64,000 bases of DNA, from contig NZ_FWXK01000007.1 in assembly GCF_900176325.1 (NCBI RefSeq), positions 1 to 64,000 on the forward strand, given 5' to 3'. This DNA comes from Aerococcus suis. Lineage in GTDB: Bacteria; Bacillota; Bacilli; Lactobacillales; Aerococcaceae. A program made the translations under genes and the position numbers. Below are positions 7,103 through 16,216 of the stretch, one piece after another. The notes below the pieces were generated by a model, which was not told where the DNA came from, did no database searches, and was given only the letters and a program-made list of their open reading frames with translations. Position 1 is the stretch's first letter. Each line of letters opens with the position of its first letter.

Positions 7103-8914
7103 TTATTCAACAGTTACAGCTTTAGCTAAATTACGTGGTTTATCAACATCTAATCCGCGATCCAATGACGCATAGTACGCAAGCAATTGAGCCGGTACAA
7201 CACTCACTAGCGGTGTTAATAGTTCATTAACAGTCGGTAAAACGATTTGATCCGTTTCTCGCGCTAACGCTTCCGTTGTAATCACAGCTGTTTGGGCACC
7301 ACGAGAACGCGTCTCTTCCAAGTTTCCACGTGTATGAGCAGCAGTATTTTGTTGCGTAATGAACGCAATCACTGGTGTGCCATCCTCAACTAATGAAATG
7401 GTACCATGTTTTAATTCTCCGCCAGCAAACCCTTCAGTTTGGATATAAGAAATTTCTTTTAACTTCAAGGCTGCTTCTGAAGACACATAGTAGTCCATCC
7501 CGCGACCAATGTAGAACGCATGTCGTTTATCCGTAAATAAATCCGTCGCAATCTCATGAATATGGTCTTTTTCATCAATCATTGTTTCCATAGCATTGGC
7601 AATTAAACTCAATTCTTGTCCCATATCAAATGGGGCTGCTTTGCCTTGTGCTTGGCGAACAGCATCCGCTAAAATCGCCATTACAGCGATTTGACCCGTA
7701 TAAGCTTTTGTTGAAGCGACAGCAATTTCTGGTCCCACATGTAATAATAATGTATATTTTGCTTCTCTGGACAGTGTCGAACCTTTCACGTTAGTAATGG
7801 TTAACGCATCATAGCCTAATTGGTTTAATTGAACTAATACTTGACGACTATCTGCCGTTTCTCCAGATTGTGATAAGAAAATAAAGAATGGTTTTTCTGT
7901 TAAAATCGGCATATTATAAGCAAATTCAGAAGCTACATGAACTTCTACAGGAATACCATTTAACTGTTCGATTAACTGACTACCAACGAGTCCGGCATGC
8001 ATAGAAGTTCCCGCACCAATGATATAAATACGATCACTCGCAAGCATCGCATTGACAATATCTTCATCAATGGTTAACTCACCTGCATCATTTTGATACG
8101 TTTGAACAATTCGACGCATAGCAGCTGGTTGTTCATCAATCTCTTTTAACATATAAAATGGGTAAGTCCCTTTGTCTAACTCATTAGCATCCAAGGAAGC
8201 CGTGTATGGTTCACGTGTCAAAACGTCACCATCAGCAGTTTCAATCGTGACAGCATCATCCGTTAAAGTCACTAATTCACCATCATGAATTTCAATATAT
8301 TGGTCCGTTAAATCAATTGACGCCATCGCATCAGAAACAATCGTATTGAAATCTTCACCATGACCAATTAATAATGGGCTTTTGTTTTTTGCCGCAAATA
8401 ATTTCCCAGGTTCTTCATTATCAATTAATCCAAAAGCATAAGACCCTTCGATTACAGTTAACGCTTTTTTGAACGCAGACTTAGCATCTAATTGCTCTGT
8501 TAACGCAAAATATTCAATCACATTAACAACGACTTCCGTATCCGTTTCGCTGTGTAACTGGTAATCTGTTAAATAATGTTGTTTTAACGAATCATAATTC
8601 TCAATCACACCATTATGCACTAAAGTAAAACGTCCCGAATTCGATTGATGAGGATGGGCATTTTCTGCACTTGGCACGCCATGAGTTGCCCAACGTGTAT
8701 GACCAATTCCCATATTCGTCGTTTGAGCATCACTCACTTTTTTCTCTAAGTCTGCAATCCGCCCTTGTTCCTTAAACAATTGACTGCCTTCGCCATCACG
8801 ATTTAATAAGAAGATCCCAGCTGAATCATAACCACGATATTCCAATCGTTCTAATCCATTCATTAAGACCTCTTTCGCCGAGTCATTTCCAATATATCCG
8901 ACAATACCACACAT
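7103..8914 (-). CDS. glmS: Glutamine--fructose-6-phosphate aminotransferase (isomerizing)
   Basis: A 603-residue enzyme making glucosamine-6-phosphate from fructose-6-phosphate and glutamine, the first step to UDP-GlcNAc. MCGIVGYIG at the N-terminus gives the catalytic Cys of the class II glutamine amidotransferase domain. GHTRWATHG and HNGVIENY follow. Two SIS sugar-isomerase domains fill the C-terminal half (GAGTSMHAG, SQSGETADS, then GRGMDYYVSSEAALKLKE). It ends DKPRNLAKAVTVE, the standard C-terminus that closes the active site. A glmS ribozyme lies in its leader, so regulation by glucosamine-6-phosphate is expected. Confidence 0.97.
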   Translation of the reverse strand: MCGIVGYIGNDSAKEVLMNGLERLEYRGYDSAGIFLLNRDGEGSQLFKEQGRIADLEKKVSDAQTTNMGIGHTRWATHGVPSAENAHPHQSNSGRFTLVHNGVIENYDSLKQHYLTDYQLHSETDTEVVVNVIEYFALTEQLDAKSAFKKALTVIEGSYAFGLIDNEEPGKLFAAKNKSPLLIGHGEDFNTIVSDAMASIDLTDQYIEIHDGELVTLTDDAVTIETADGDVLTREPYTASLDANELDKGTYPFYMLKEIDEQPAAMRRIVQTYQNDAGELTIDEDIVNAMLASDRIYIIGAGTSMHAGLVGSQLIEQLNGIPVEVHVASEFAYNMPILTEKPFFIFLSQSGETADSRQVLVQLNQLGYDALTITNVKGSTLSREAKYTLLLHVGPEIAVASTKAYTGQIAVMAILADAVRQAQGKAAPFDMGQELSLIANAMETMIDEKDHIHEIATDLFTDKRHAFYIGRGMDYYVSSEAALKLKEISYIQTEGFAGGELKHGTISLVEDGTPVIAFITQQNTAAHTRGNLEETRSRGAQTAVITTEALARETDQIVLPTVNELLTPLVSVVPAQLLAYYASLDRGLDVDKPRNLAKAVTVE

Positions 8915-8964
8915 AGTTGTAGTTCCTCCTAAATCTTCTACTAATTCAACGCAGAATGAAAGTA

Positions 8965-9098
8965 TTTGCTACTACATACATATGATGTCTTTTGTCCATA
9001 AAGGGTTTCATACACATCATTTTGGACCGTATAGCCCCTGAGCCATCCGCCGAAAATTTCGATAAACTCAGTCCTCGTCACTTTAAAAAGCCTGGCGC
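8965..9098 (-). ncRNA. glmS ribozyme/riboswitch
   Basis: On the minus strand, 5' of glmS, the RNA begins GCGCC at 9098 and continues AGTGACGAGGA, then GTTTATCGAAATTTTCGGCG, then GATGGCTCAGG. These are the conserved core segments of the glmS self-cleaving ribozyme; cleavage is expected just before the GCGCC. Downstream pairs such as GTCC/GGAC and ATGATGT/ACATCAT fit the P3/P4 region. Glucosamine-6-phosphate would act as cofactor and lower glmS expression. The 3' boundary is approximate. Confidence 0.93.
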
Positions 9099-9232
9099 TA
9101 TCCCATTGTTTGGGATTTCACTAAAGTAATAGCGTTTCCTATTTTATACTATTTTTTAATTATTATCAATTCATTCCGGTTTAATCTCCTTAAGGAACCG
9201 TTAAGATTTTGCCTTTTTTAATGCAAATAAAT

Positions 9233-9266
9233 AAAAAAGTACCTGCTTTTATTGCAGGTACTTGCT
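9233..9266 (-). terminator. Terminator after the PepSY lipoprotein gene
   Basis: On the minus strand AGTACCTGCAATAAAAGCAGGTACT is followed by TTTTTTATT. It lies 4 bases past the PepSY stop codon and upstream of the glmS leader. Confidence 0.85.
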
Positions 9267-9269
9267 AGA

Positions 9270-9869
9270 TTATTCATTTTTAAACGCCGGAATCTCTAAA
9301 TCGTCTTGATCAATTAGGGCGATTTCATAAATAGCTCGCCCATTCTCATTCGTTAGTTCCCAACCTTCCACGCGGCCATTGTCAACTTGATTTAAAGCAT
9401 CCTTCATTGCTTCTTCTGGCGTTTTTATTTGATCAAATTCCAACGCAACAGCTTGATCGTCTTCTTTTTCTTGTTTATTTTCTAAAATTTCTCCAGTTTC
9501 TGCGTCAATTTTCACGTCATATTCGTTTGTTTTATCAAATCCGGTCACTTCGTAATAATAAGTTCCTCGATCATCATCGAAATTGACTTCTTTTATTTTA
9601 ATATTTTGATCATCGACAGTATCTTCAAATTTTTCTTTAGCATCATTTAAACTGAGTTCAAATTGATAATCTTGAATGCCATCTTTTTTTAAATTTTGGT
9701 CTTCTGTAGAAGAACTTTTTTGAGAGTTTGAGTCAGTATTAGTCTCTTTAGACTGAGACTCTTGCGTTTCTACCTCTGAATTAGACGTTTCGTTATCAGA
9801 CATCTAACCACAAGCTCCTAGTAGCGTCATAACAGATAAGGTGAGAACACCATAAGCAAATTTTTTCAT
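9270..9869 (-). pseudogene. PepSY-domain lipoprotein interrupted by an in-frame amber codon
   Basis: From ATG 9869 (with an AAAGGAAGTGA ribosome site) the frame encodes a 21-residue lipoprotein signal peptide beginning MKKFAYGVL and ending in the lipobox LGACG. It then meets TAG at 9804-9806. The same frame continues from ATG 9803 for 177 residues: a Ser/Thr/Glu-rich linker, then two PepSY-like repeats (around GIQDYQFELSLNDAKEKFED and KTPEEAMKDALNQ). Without the stop the whole would be a normal 199-residue extracytoplasmic PepSY lipoprotein. As it stands the mature part would lack its signal unless the amber is read through. Restart at the ATG that follows the TAG would give a cytoplasmic protein. 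A recent point mutation is the simplest reading. Confidence 0.85.
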
Positions 9870-9942
9870 ATCGTCACTTCCTTTCGGTATTTGGTTTTTA
9901 TCATATCTTGATATTGGTTATGAAACAAGTAAAAAGCCAAAA

Positions 9943-9974
9943 CAAAAAAGCTACCTAGATAATCTAGATAGCTT
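9943..9974 (-). terminator. Terminator after katA
   Basis: On the minus strand AAGCTATCTAGAT pairs with ATCTAGGTAGCTT, one mismatch, and is followed by TTTTTTG. It lies 17 bases past the catalase stop. Confidence 0.8.
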
Positions 9975-9991
9975 ATAAGCAGTCCTTTTTC

Positions 9992-11701
9992 TTAAATCAC
10001 ATAAGGATCTTCCATAATACCAGATAATGACGTTGGATCTTCAGCATTCGTATCGCGTCCTTCAGCTGGTAAGTCTTTCGCTGATTCAGGTTCAGCAGGT
10101 TCGGTTGGAACATTTAAATCCTCAAATCCGCGTGCATTAGCTTCGCGATTAGCGGCGTCAGAATCTCTAGGCGTTGGTTCTAAGTTTACATCATTTAAAT
10201 CGATTCCTAAGGCTTTAGCGACACCCTCACCATATTTAGGATCTGCTTGGTAACAATTATTAATATGACGGTATTTGATTTGTAAAGTTGCATCTCCCAT
10301 ATCACGAGCTGTATTTTCAAATAACACTAATTGTTGTTCTGGTGTCATACGATTAAACAAGATACCGGCTTGAGAGTAATAATCATTGTCGTCCGCTCTA
10401 AAATCATAATAATCGACATCACTAGCATCCATTGGTGGTTCAGCCATATCTTTATGATCTTTCCAATTACCATAAGAGTTAGGTTCAACATGAATTTCAC
10501 GACCACCATTGCCGTCCATACGTCCTTGACCATCACGACTATATGGATGGAAATCTTTTACGCCACGTGGTGAGTTAACTGGAATTTGATGATAGTTAAC
10601 ACCAATCCGATACCGTTGAGCATCTGGATAAGCAAATAAACGAGCTTGTAACATGCGGTCAGGTGAAACGCCAATACCAGGAACTAAAGCAGCTGGGTTG
10701 AATGACGCTTCTTCGACATCTTGGAAATAATTTTCTGGATTACGATTTAATTCCATTTCTCCAACTTCAACAAACGGATAGTCAGCTTTTGGCCAAACTT
10801 TTGTTAAGTCAAAAGGATTAAATGGAGCTTCTTTTGCTTCATCTTCTGTCATAATTTGAATATATAATTTCCATTTTGGATATTGGCCTTGTTCAATCGC
10901 TTCAAATAAATCACGTTGATGTGATTCGCGGTCTTTCGCGATGACTTGTTCAGCTTCTTGATCCGTCAAGTTTTGAATCCCTTGTTCAGAACGGAAGAAG
11001 AATTTGACCCATACACGTTCATTATTCGCATTAATCATTGAATAAGCATGAGAAGAAAAACCATGCATAAAGCGATAAGATGATGGAATACCACGATCAC
11101 TCATCGTAATCGTAATTTGATGTAACGCTTCAGGCAATGATGTCCAGAAATCCCATTTCGTGTTGGAACTCCGCATGTTCGTATAAGGATCCCGTTTAAT
11201 GGCTCGGTTTAAGTCAATAAAATGTTTAGGATCACGCATAAAGAAAACTGGGGTATTATTTCCAACTAAGTCCCAATTCCCTTCTTCTGTATAAAATTTT
11301 AATGCAAAACCGCGAATATCGCGTTCAGCATCTGCACCGCCACGTTCAGCGGCAACTTCAGAAAAGCGAGCAAACATTTCTGTTTTCTTACCAACTTCAG
11401 AAAAGATTTTAGCTTTTGAATATTTGGTAATATCATTTGTGACTGTAAATGTTCCGAAAGCACCAGAGCCTTTCGCATGCATCCGTCGTTCAGGAATCAC
11501 TTCACGGTCAAAATTAGCTAATTTTTCTTGTAACCATGTATCTTGTAAAACACTTGGTCCGCGTTTTCCAGCTGTCATTGTATCATCATTATTAACAACT
11601 GGCGCTCCTTCATCAGTATGTAAAGCTGGGTTTTCAGGTACATTTTGATTACGACTACTAGAACCTTTACCTAAGCCATTTTTATCCATTGGGTCTTTCA
11701 T
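9992..11701 (-). CDS. katA: Heme catalase
   Basis: About 569 residues; converts hydrogen peroxide to water and oxygen in the cytoplasm. Active-site motif [14 protein letters not shown] holds the distal His, [14 protein letters not shown] holds the distal Asn region, and [23 protein letters not shown] holds the proximal heme-binding Tyr. The core is a clade-3-type small-subunit catalase with a roughly 60-residue acidic, Pro/Glu/Asp-rich tail. The ATG at 11701 is preceded by GGAGGGATTAGTC; the frame extends five codons further but that ATG lies inside the ribosome site. Most Lactobacillales do not make heme, so activity may need exogenous heme; this is background, not seen here. Confidence 0.95.
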   Translation of the reverse strand: MKDPMDKNGLGKGSSSRNQNVPENPALHTDEGAPVVNNDDTMTAGKRGPSVLQDTWLQEKLANFDREVIPERRMHAKGSGAFGTFTVTNDITKYSKAKIFSEVGKKTEMFARFSEVAAERGGADAERDIRGFALKFYTEEGNWDLVGNNTPVFFMRDPKHFIDLNRAIKRDPYTNMRSSNTKWDFWTSLPEALHQITITMSDRGIPSSYRFMHGFSSHAYSMINANNERVWVKFFFRSEQGIQNLTDQEAEQVIAKDRESHQRDLFEAIEQGQYPKWKLYIQIMTEDEAKEAPFNPFDLTKVWPKADYPFVEVGEMELNRNPENYFQDVEEASFNPAALVPGIGVSPDRMLQARLFAYPDAQRYRIGVNYHQIPVNSPRGVKDFHPYSRDGQGRMDGNGGREIHVEPNSYGNWKDHKDMAEPPMDASDVDYYDFRADDNDYYSQAGILFNRMTPEQQLVLFENTARDMGDATLQIKYRHINNCYQADPKYGEGVAKALGIDLNDVNLEPTPRDSDAANREANARGFEDLNVPTEPAEPESAKDLPAEGRDTNAEDPTSLSGIMEDPYVI

Positions 11702-11792
11702 GACTAATCCCTCCATATTTAAACTAGTTAAAGGCTACCACGCACTTAATAGAAAAACAAAAAATTGGCTTTCTATCTTTTTGATTAACAAT

Positions 11793-11822
11793 AAAAAAGA
11801 CTGAGGGATACCCTCAGTCTTC
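11793..11822 (-). terminator. Terminator after the LysM protein gene
   Basis: On the minus strand AGACTGAGGG-TAT-CCCTCAGTCT is followed by TTTTTTAT, 35 bases downstream of the LysM protein stop. Confidence 0.88.
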
Positions 11823-11856
11823 AATTATTATTTTGCTTTATTGTAAAAACTTAATC

Positions 11857-12558
11857 TTAGTACCAACCTTGTGCTAACCAAGCTTGTTTAGCTGCAGTCC
11901 ATGAACCGTAACGGTTTGATACATAGTTGTCTGCTGCACGTTCTTGTTCAGCTGGTGAAGCACCGTGGCTTACTAATGATGGGTTTAATTGGTAACGACC
12001 ATAGTATTGACCGTTTACAGCTGTATATGAACCACCTGATTCACGTTGTGCAATCCATTCTTTAGCTTCTGCTTCTGAACCAGAAACAGTTGATTGGCTA
12101 GCAGAGCTTTGTGAAGATTGTTGTGGAGCTGCTTGTTGAGTTTCAGTTTGAGCAGGAGCAGCTGCTTGTTGAGGTGCTGCTTGTTGTTCTGAAGCAACAT
12201 CGTAATGTGCAGTTTCATGTCCTTCTGAGTCTTCTACAGAAACTTCTGTCACTTCACCTGAAGCATCTTCAGTAAATGATAATTTGTTTCCTGGGAAGAT
12301 TAAGTTAGCGTCTTCAATACCGTTAGCTTCTGCTAAACCGTGTAAGTCAACGTCAGCTGCGTTAGCGATAACTGCTAAAGTATCTCCTGATTGAATAGTA
12401 TAAGATTTAACGTCTCCGTCTTCTACTTTCATGTCAGCTTGTACTTGTTCTACAGTACGTGCTTCCCATTCTGCGGCTTGTACATCTTCAGTTTCGTTAA
12501 CAGCGACAAATCCTGCTAATGCTAATGATGCTGCTGCAATTACCTTGTTTAATTTCAT
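11857..12558 (-). CDS. Secreted LysM protein with lysozyme-like C-terminal domain
   Basis: A 233-residue exported protein. The N-terminus is a signal peptide (about residues 1-29, ending near VQAAE). A LysM peptidoglycan-binding domain at about 54-98 starts SYTIQSGDTLAVIANAA. A Gln/Ala/Ser-rich linker (about 120-160) follows. The final 70 residues, EAKEWIAQRESGGSYTAVNG through the terminal WLAQGWY, resemble the C-terminal domain of aggregation-promoting factors and resuscitation-type transglycosylases, with a Glu in the RESGG motif as the likely catalytic residue. It is probably a cell-wall hydrolase. It stands alone with a long 5' intergenic region and its own terminator. Confidence 0.88.
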   Translation of the reverse strand: MKLNKVIAAASLALAGFVAVNETEDVQAAEWEARTVEQVQADMKVEDGDVKSYTIQSGDTLAVIANAADVDLHGLAEANGIEDANLIFPGNKLSFTEDASGEVTEVSVEDSEGHETAHYDVASEQQAAPQQAAAPAQTETQQAAPQQSSQSSASQSTVSGSEAEAKEWIAQRESGGSYTAVNGQYYGRYQLNPSLVSHGASPAEQERAADNYVSNRYGSWTAAKQAWLAQGWY

Positions 12559-12966
12559 TATTAAATAAAACTCCTTTTTGTTTCGGTGGTCTTAGCACCT
12601 TGTTATCTAAATTTCTTATTCATTGGATACCTCTCGCATCCACAAGCAATATACTAGCATAGGGTGTATAGGGTGAAAACCCAAAAAGGGGGTTTGTTAA
12701 CCTCTCTTAACTGCATTGACATGCTAAACCCAGGATATGACATTTTACTGTTAATTTGTAACATTACAGTAATCTTATATTCGTATTTTTTCGGAGGTTT
12801 TCACAATCAAACGGTGTTTTGTAACATAAATCACGTAAAAATGTCCGCTTTTTTACCAATAAAAAGATAAAAAGCTTGGTAAATCAACATTTATCTTCGT
12901 TTATTGTTTCACATATTTGTAACATAAGGTCATTTCCCCTAATGTAAATAAATACGAACAGAACGT
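12559..12966. other. Long intergenic region upstream of the LysM gene
   Basis: About 400 bases without a credible gene. On the minus strand a possible promoter, TTCACC-N18-TATATT, lies near 12645-12675. The leader before the LysM gene is about 90 nt and has a good AAAAAGGAG ribosome site. Several TGTTAC/TGTAAC hexamers occur (for instance near 12750-12770, 12820 and 12910), which could be parts of WalR-type sites, but I find no clean direct repeat with the right spacing. A 68-residue plus-strand frame here looks spurious. Confidence 0.4.
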
Positions 12967-12995
12967 AAAAAAGCATCGACTAATAGTCGATGCTT
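12967..12995 (-). terminator. Terminator of the tRNA-Tyr/tRNA-Gln unit
   Basis: On the minus strand AAGCATCGACTATTAGTCGATGCTT is followed by TTTTACG, 6 bases beyond the 3' end of tRNA-Gln. Confidence 0.88.
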
Positions 12996-13000
12996 ACTGA

Positions 13001-13072
13001 CTGGGATAGCTGGATTCGAACCAGCGCATGACAGAGTCAAAGTCTGTTGCCTTACCGCTTGGCTATATCCCA
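13001..13072 (-). tRNA. tRNA-Gln (anticodon TTG)
   Basis: 72 nt on the minus strand. The acceptor stem TGGGATA/TATCCCA carries discriminator G. The anticodon arm is ACAGA-CTTTGAC-TCTGT, placing TTG at positions 34-36. The T arm GCTGGTTCGAATCCAGC is intact. CCA is not encoded. It lies 11 nt downstream of tRNA-Tyr and is followed by a terminator. Confidence 0.95.
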
Positions 13073-13083
13073 AAAATATAAAA

Positions 13084-13164
13084 TGGAGGGAGAAGGATTT
13101 GAACCTTCGAACCCGAAGGAACGGATTTACAGTCCGCTGCGTTTGGCCACTTCGCTATCCCTCC
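13084..13164 (-). tRNA. tRNA-Tyr (anticodon GTA)
   Basis: 81 nt on the minus strand with the long variable arm of bacterial tRNA-Tyr. Acceptor stem GGAGGGA/TCCCTCC with discriminator A; anticodon loop CTGTAAA gives GTA; T arm GAAGGTTCAAATCCTTC. It is the first of two tRNAs in one unit. Confidence 0.95.
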
Positions 13165-13219
13165 AAAACGTTACTAAATTATAGTAGCATCCATATACTA
13201 TTAAAGTCAAGGGGTTTTC

Positions 13220-13954
13220 TTATCTTTTTTGATATTTTTGCAGTATTTGATGTAAACCTCTCGCTTCATTAGCTGTTAGTGGTCGAAATTTTCCTCGCGA
13301 TAAATCTGAATGTAGGGTTAGTGGACCTAAAGCAATCCGTTCTAAGTATGTCACTTTTACTCCAACCGATAGGAACATTTTTTTCACTTGGTGTCGTTTT
13401 CCTTCTATTATAGTTACCTCAGCGATACTTTCATCTAATCCCTGATGTAAAATACGCAACTGGCTCGGTTGACATTGATAACCATCTAAAAATACAACAC
13501 CTTCCTGGAAAATTTGAATAGCATCCTCTCTTAACCAACCATTCACTTTAACCCGATACGTTTTACTCACGACAAATTTAGGATTTTCTAGCAAATAATG
13601 AAGCTGACCATTATCCGTTAGCAACATGAGCCCACAAGCATTGCGATCTAAACGACCAACGATACTCAGTTGACTGGGACCATACGATGAAGGGAAGCAG
13701 TCTAATACTGTCGGCCATTGACTATCCTTCTTGGCACTTACGCACCCAGTTGGTTTATTCACTACCCAATAATGATGTTTTTGAAAGTCTACTTGTTGGC
13801 CATTAACCATTAGTTCATCCCAATTTGCATCGACCGCTAAATTAAATGCTGACACTATTTCTCCATTTAAAACAACGTGTTGTTGCCGAATCAATTGTTT
13901 CGACCGTTTTTTAGAGATCTGTAATCCCTCACTTAAGGCATCTAAAATATGCAT
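13220..13954 (-). CDS. RsuA/RluB/RluE-family rRNA pseudouridine synthase
   Basis: A 244-residue enzyme isomerising a uridine in rRNA. The N-terminal 50 residues form an S4 RNA-binding domain (LDALSEGLQISKKRSKQLIRQQHVVLNG). The catalytic motif GRLDRNACGLMLLTDNG lies near residues 100-116, with the active Asp in RLD. A later KTYRVKVNG strand and EGKRHQVKKMF match the RsuA branch, which often targets U516 of 16S rRNA; the exact target is not visible. The start has AAGGAAG upstream. It diverges from cdaA. Confidence 0.87.
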   Translation of the reverse strand: MHILDALSEGLQISKKRSKQLIRQQHVVLNGEIVSAFNLAVDANWDELMVNGQQVDFQKHHYWVVNKPTGCVSAKKDSQWPTVLDCFPSSYGPSQLSIVGRLDRNACGLMLLTDNGQLHYLLENPKFVVSKTYRVKVNGWLREDAIQIFQEGVVFLDGYQCQPSQLRILHQGLDESIAEVTIIEGKRHQVKKMFLSVGVKVTYLERIALGPLTLHSDLSRGKFRPLTANEARGLHQILQKYQKR

Positions 13955-14049
13955 AAAATCCTTCTTCCTTCCATTTACCTAGCTATCGTATCATCTCTTC
14001 TCTGTGATATAATAATAAGGAACGAAATTTTTAACAAGGAGGAGACCCT

Positions 14050-14895
14050 ATGGACATAGACTGGGCGGGAATTTTCTCATGGCAAAGTCTCGCTAACCTT
14101 ATTGATATCCTCATCGTATGGCTATTAATTTTCCAACTATTACGAATGGTTCGAAAATCAAAAACCATGAATATTTTAAATGGAGTTTTAATTATTTTAT
14201 TCATTAAAATTTTAAGCTCTCTCTTCCATTTAGAAACGATTGACTGGATTATGGATAGTATTATTCGTTGGTCAGTAGTTGGGGTTTTAATTATCTTCCA
14301 ACCTGAAATCAGACGTGGATTAGGTCATATCGGCCGCCAATTCTTTGGTGGTAATAAACAAACGACTTATCACGATCCTGGTGAACAAATGATTGGTGAA
14401 ATTATTGAAGCCTGTAAATATATGGGCAAACGACGGATTGGTGCCTTAATTTCAATTGAAAAAAATCAATCACTGACTGAGTTTGCGAATACTGGAATCG
14501 CAATGGATTCCGAAATATCCTCACAATTATTGATTAATATTTTTATTCCTAACACGCCTCTACACGACGGTGCTGTTATTATTCAAGACTTAAGAATTGC
14601 TTCAGCGGCTAGCTATTTACCGTTATCTGAAAATCCTAATATCCCTAAGGAATTAGGAACAAGACACCGGGCAGCAGTTGGTCTTAGTGAAGTGACTGAT
14701 GCATTAACAATTATTGTATCAGAAGAAACAGGAAACATCTCCGTGACGGAACGTGGCGAAATTACTCGTGATTTAAGTGAAAGTGAACTTTACCAAATTT
14801 TGAAAGATAATTTCAAATCTCAAGACTCTTCACCAGATAATATCTTCACGAGCCTTTTCCAAACTAAAACAGGAGGTGAGGATGATGATGAATAA
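14050..14895 (+). CDS. cdaA: Diadenylate cyclase CdaA (c-di-AMP synthase)
   Basis: A 281-residue membrane-bound enzyme that joins two ATP into c-di-AMP. Three N-terminal transmembrane helices (about residues 12-30, 39-57, 63-81) are followed by the DAC domain with both catalytic motifs: LHDGAVII (around 172-179, DGA) and GTRHRAAVG (around 203-211, RHR). Length is typical. A strong AAGGAGGAGA site precedes ATG 14050. It overlaps cdaR, and glmM follows, the conserved cdaA-cdaR-glmM order in which CdaR and GlmM modulate the cyclase. Confidence 0.96.
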   Translation: MDIDWAGIFSWQSLANLIDILIVWLLIFQLLRMVRKSKTMNILNGVLIILFIKILSSLFHLETIDWIMDSIIRWSVVGVLIIFQPEIRRGLGHIGRQFFGGNKQTTYHDPGEQMIGEIIEACKYMGKRRIGALISIEKNQSLTEFANTGIAMDSEISSQLLINIFIPNTPLHDGAVIIQDLRIASAASYLPLSENPNIPKELGTRHRAAVGLSEVTDALTIIVSEETGNISVTERGEITRDLSESELYQILKDNFKSQDSSPDNIFTSLFQTKTGGEDDDE

Positions 14896-16171
14896 GTTTT
14901 ATGAAAATAAAATTGTTTTAGCTATTCTATCATTGATTCTAGCACTTGTCTTATTCGTTTTTGTTAAAACAGAACGTAGTAGCCGCAGCCCATTAGAACT
15001 CTTCCAAAATGTCAGTGAAGTCACAACTGAAACTGTATCTAATGTCCCGGTTAATATTGAAGGCGACGTTGAGCAATATTACGTGACTGGCCTTCCAGAA
15101 AGTGTGACAGTGAAATTATCAGGCCCTAGTAATATTATTGACCAAATATTAGAAAGCAAAGATTTCCAAGTGGTTACTGAAGACCTAACTGATTTTGAAG
15201 AAGGTAATCATTACATCCAGTTGCATGTCAAAGATGCCTCTGATAGTGTGAAATATGAAATTTCTCCTTCAAGTGTCAACATTACACTCGAAACTTTGCA
15301 TAAGGAAACATTTCCTGTTTCGGTCAATATTACTAACCCCGACAGTGTCGCTTCAGGATATGAAATGACACAAAATACGACAAATCCTAGTGAAGTGACA
15401 CTATCCGGTTCGAAAGCTGCAATTGACAGCATTTCAGATGTTCACGTTGACTTAAAAATTCCGGATGGTTTAAAAGAAGATTATACACAAGAAGCTACCG
15501 TCATTGCCGAAGATGGTGATGGAACGATCTTAAATGTGAATGCTGATCCTAAACAGATTAATGCTACTGTTGAAGTCGGAAAAACCGGTCGTTCTGTTCC
15601 AATCACTATTGAAACGGCAAACGAACGTGATGATATGACGTATGACGTTGAAAATATCGGGCCTAACGAGGCAACATTAATTGGTGATGATTCTAACGGT
15701 AATATTGACCAAGTTACAGGGACAGTTGATGTCAGCGACATTACCGAAGAAACCGTGGTCTCTGTCCCGCTAGACGTCCCTAATCGAGTTAAAAGTCTAA
15801 ATCCTGATTCCGTTGACGTTCGGGTCACTCCTCACCAAAATACAAGTGACAATAACACTAATGAGAATAGCTCTGCTAGTGAAAGTAGCGAATCAGCAAT
15901 GGAAAGTAATCAGTCATCTGAAACGAACGCGTCAACTGAAGACAGCCAATCAAGTAGCGAATCATCTAACAACAGCAGTACCTCGCAATCAAGCACTTCA
16001 GAGTCTGAAGAAACGCCAACAGAGGCAGATGCTGGTGAAGCGGCTGATAATAGTGAAGTGAATCCAACTGGTCGACCAATGAATAGTCAATCAGGCAGTC
16101 ATCACTCATCTTTTTGGGAGATATTGGCCTCCCCTTTTCATACTGTCGCCAACTTTTTTAATCATATATAA
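14882..16171 (+). CDS. cdaR: CdaR (YbbR-domain regulator of CdaA)
   Basis: About 429 residues, membrane-anchored by one N-terminal helix (ENKIVLAILSLILALVLFVF), with the rest outside the cell. Three or four YbbR-like repeats fill about residues 45-310 (for example VTVKLSGPSNIIDQI, EVTLSGSKAAIDSI, EATLIGDDSNGNIDQV). A Ser/Glu/Asn-rich low-complexity stretch (about 315-400) and a short hydrophobic tail end it. Of three tandem ATG codons I chose 14882, 8 bases after AGGAGG. It overlaps the cdaA 3' end, suggesting coupled translation. Known CdaR proteins modulate CdaA. Confidence 0.92.
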   Translation: MMMNKFYENKIVLAILSLILALVLFVFVKTERSSRSPLELFQNVSEVTTETVSNVPVNIEGDVEQYYVTGLPESVTVKLSGPSNIIDQILESKDFQVVTEDLTDFEEGNHYIQLHVKDASDSVKYEISPSSVNITLETLHKETFPVSVNITNPDSVASGYEMTQNTTNPSEVTLSGSKAAIDSISDVHVDLKIPDGLKEDYTQEATVIAEDGDGTILNVNADPKQINATVEVGKTGRSVPITIETANERDDMTYDVENIGPNEATLIGDDSNGNIDQVTGTVDVSDITEETVVSVPLDVPNRVKSLNPDSVDVRVTPHQNTSDNNTNENSSASESSESAMESNQSSETNASTEDSQSSSESSNNSSTSQSSTSESEETPTEADAGEAADNSEVNPTGRPMNSQSGSHHSSFWEILASPFHTVANFFNHI

Positions 16172-16216
16172 GCTATGCTAAAATGAACAACGATAAACAA
16201 GAATAAGGAGAATATT

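Noticed and set aside
12664..12870. 68-residue plus-strand frame upstream of the LysM gene
   Set aside because: No family resemblance and a start at the edge of the likely LysM promoter on the other strand.
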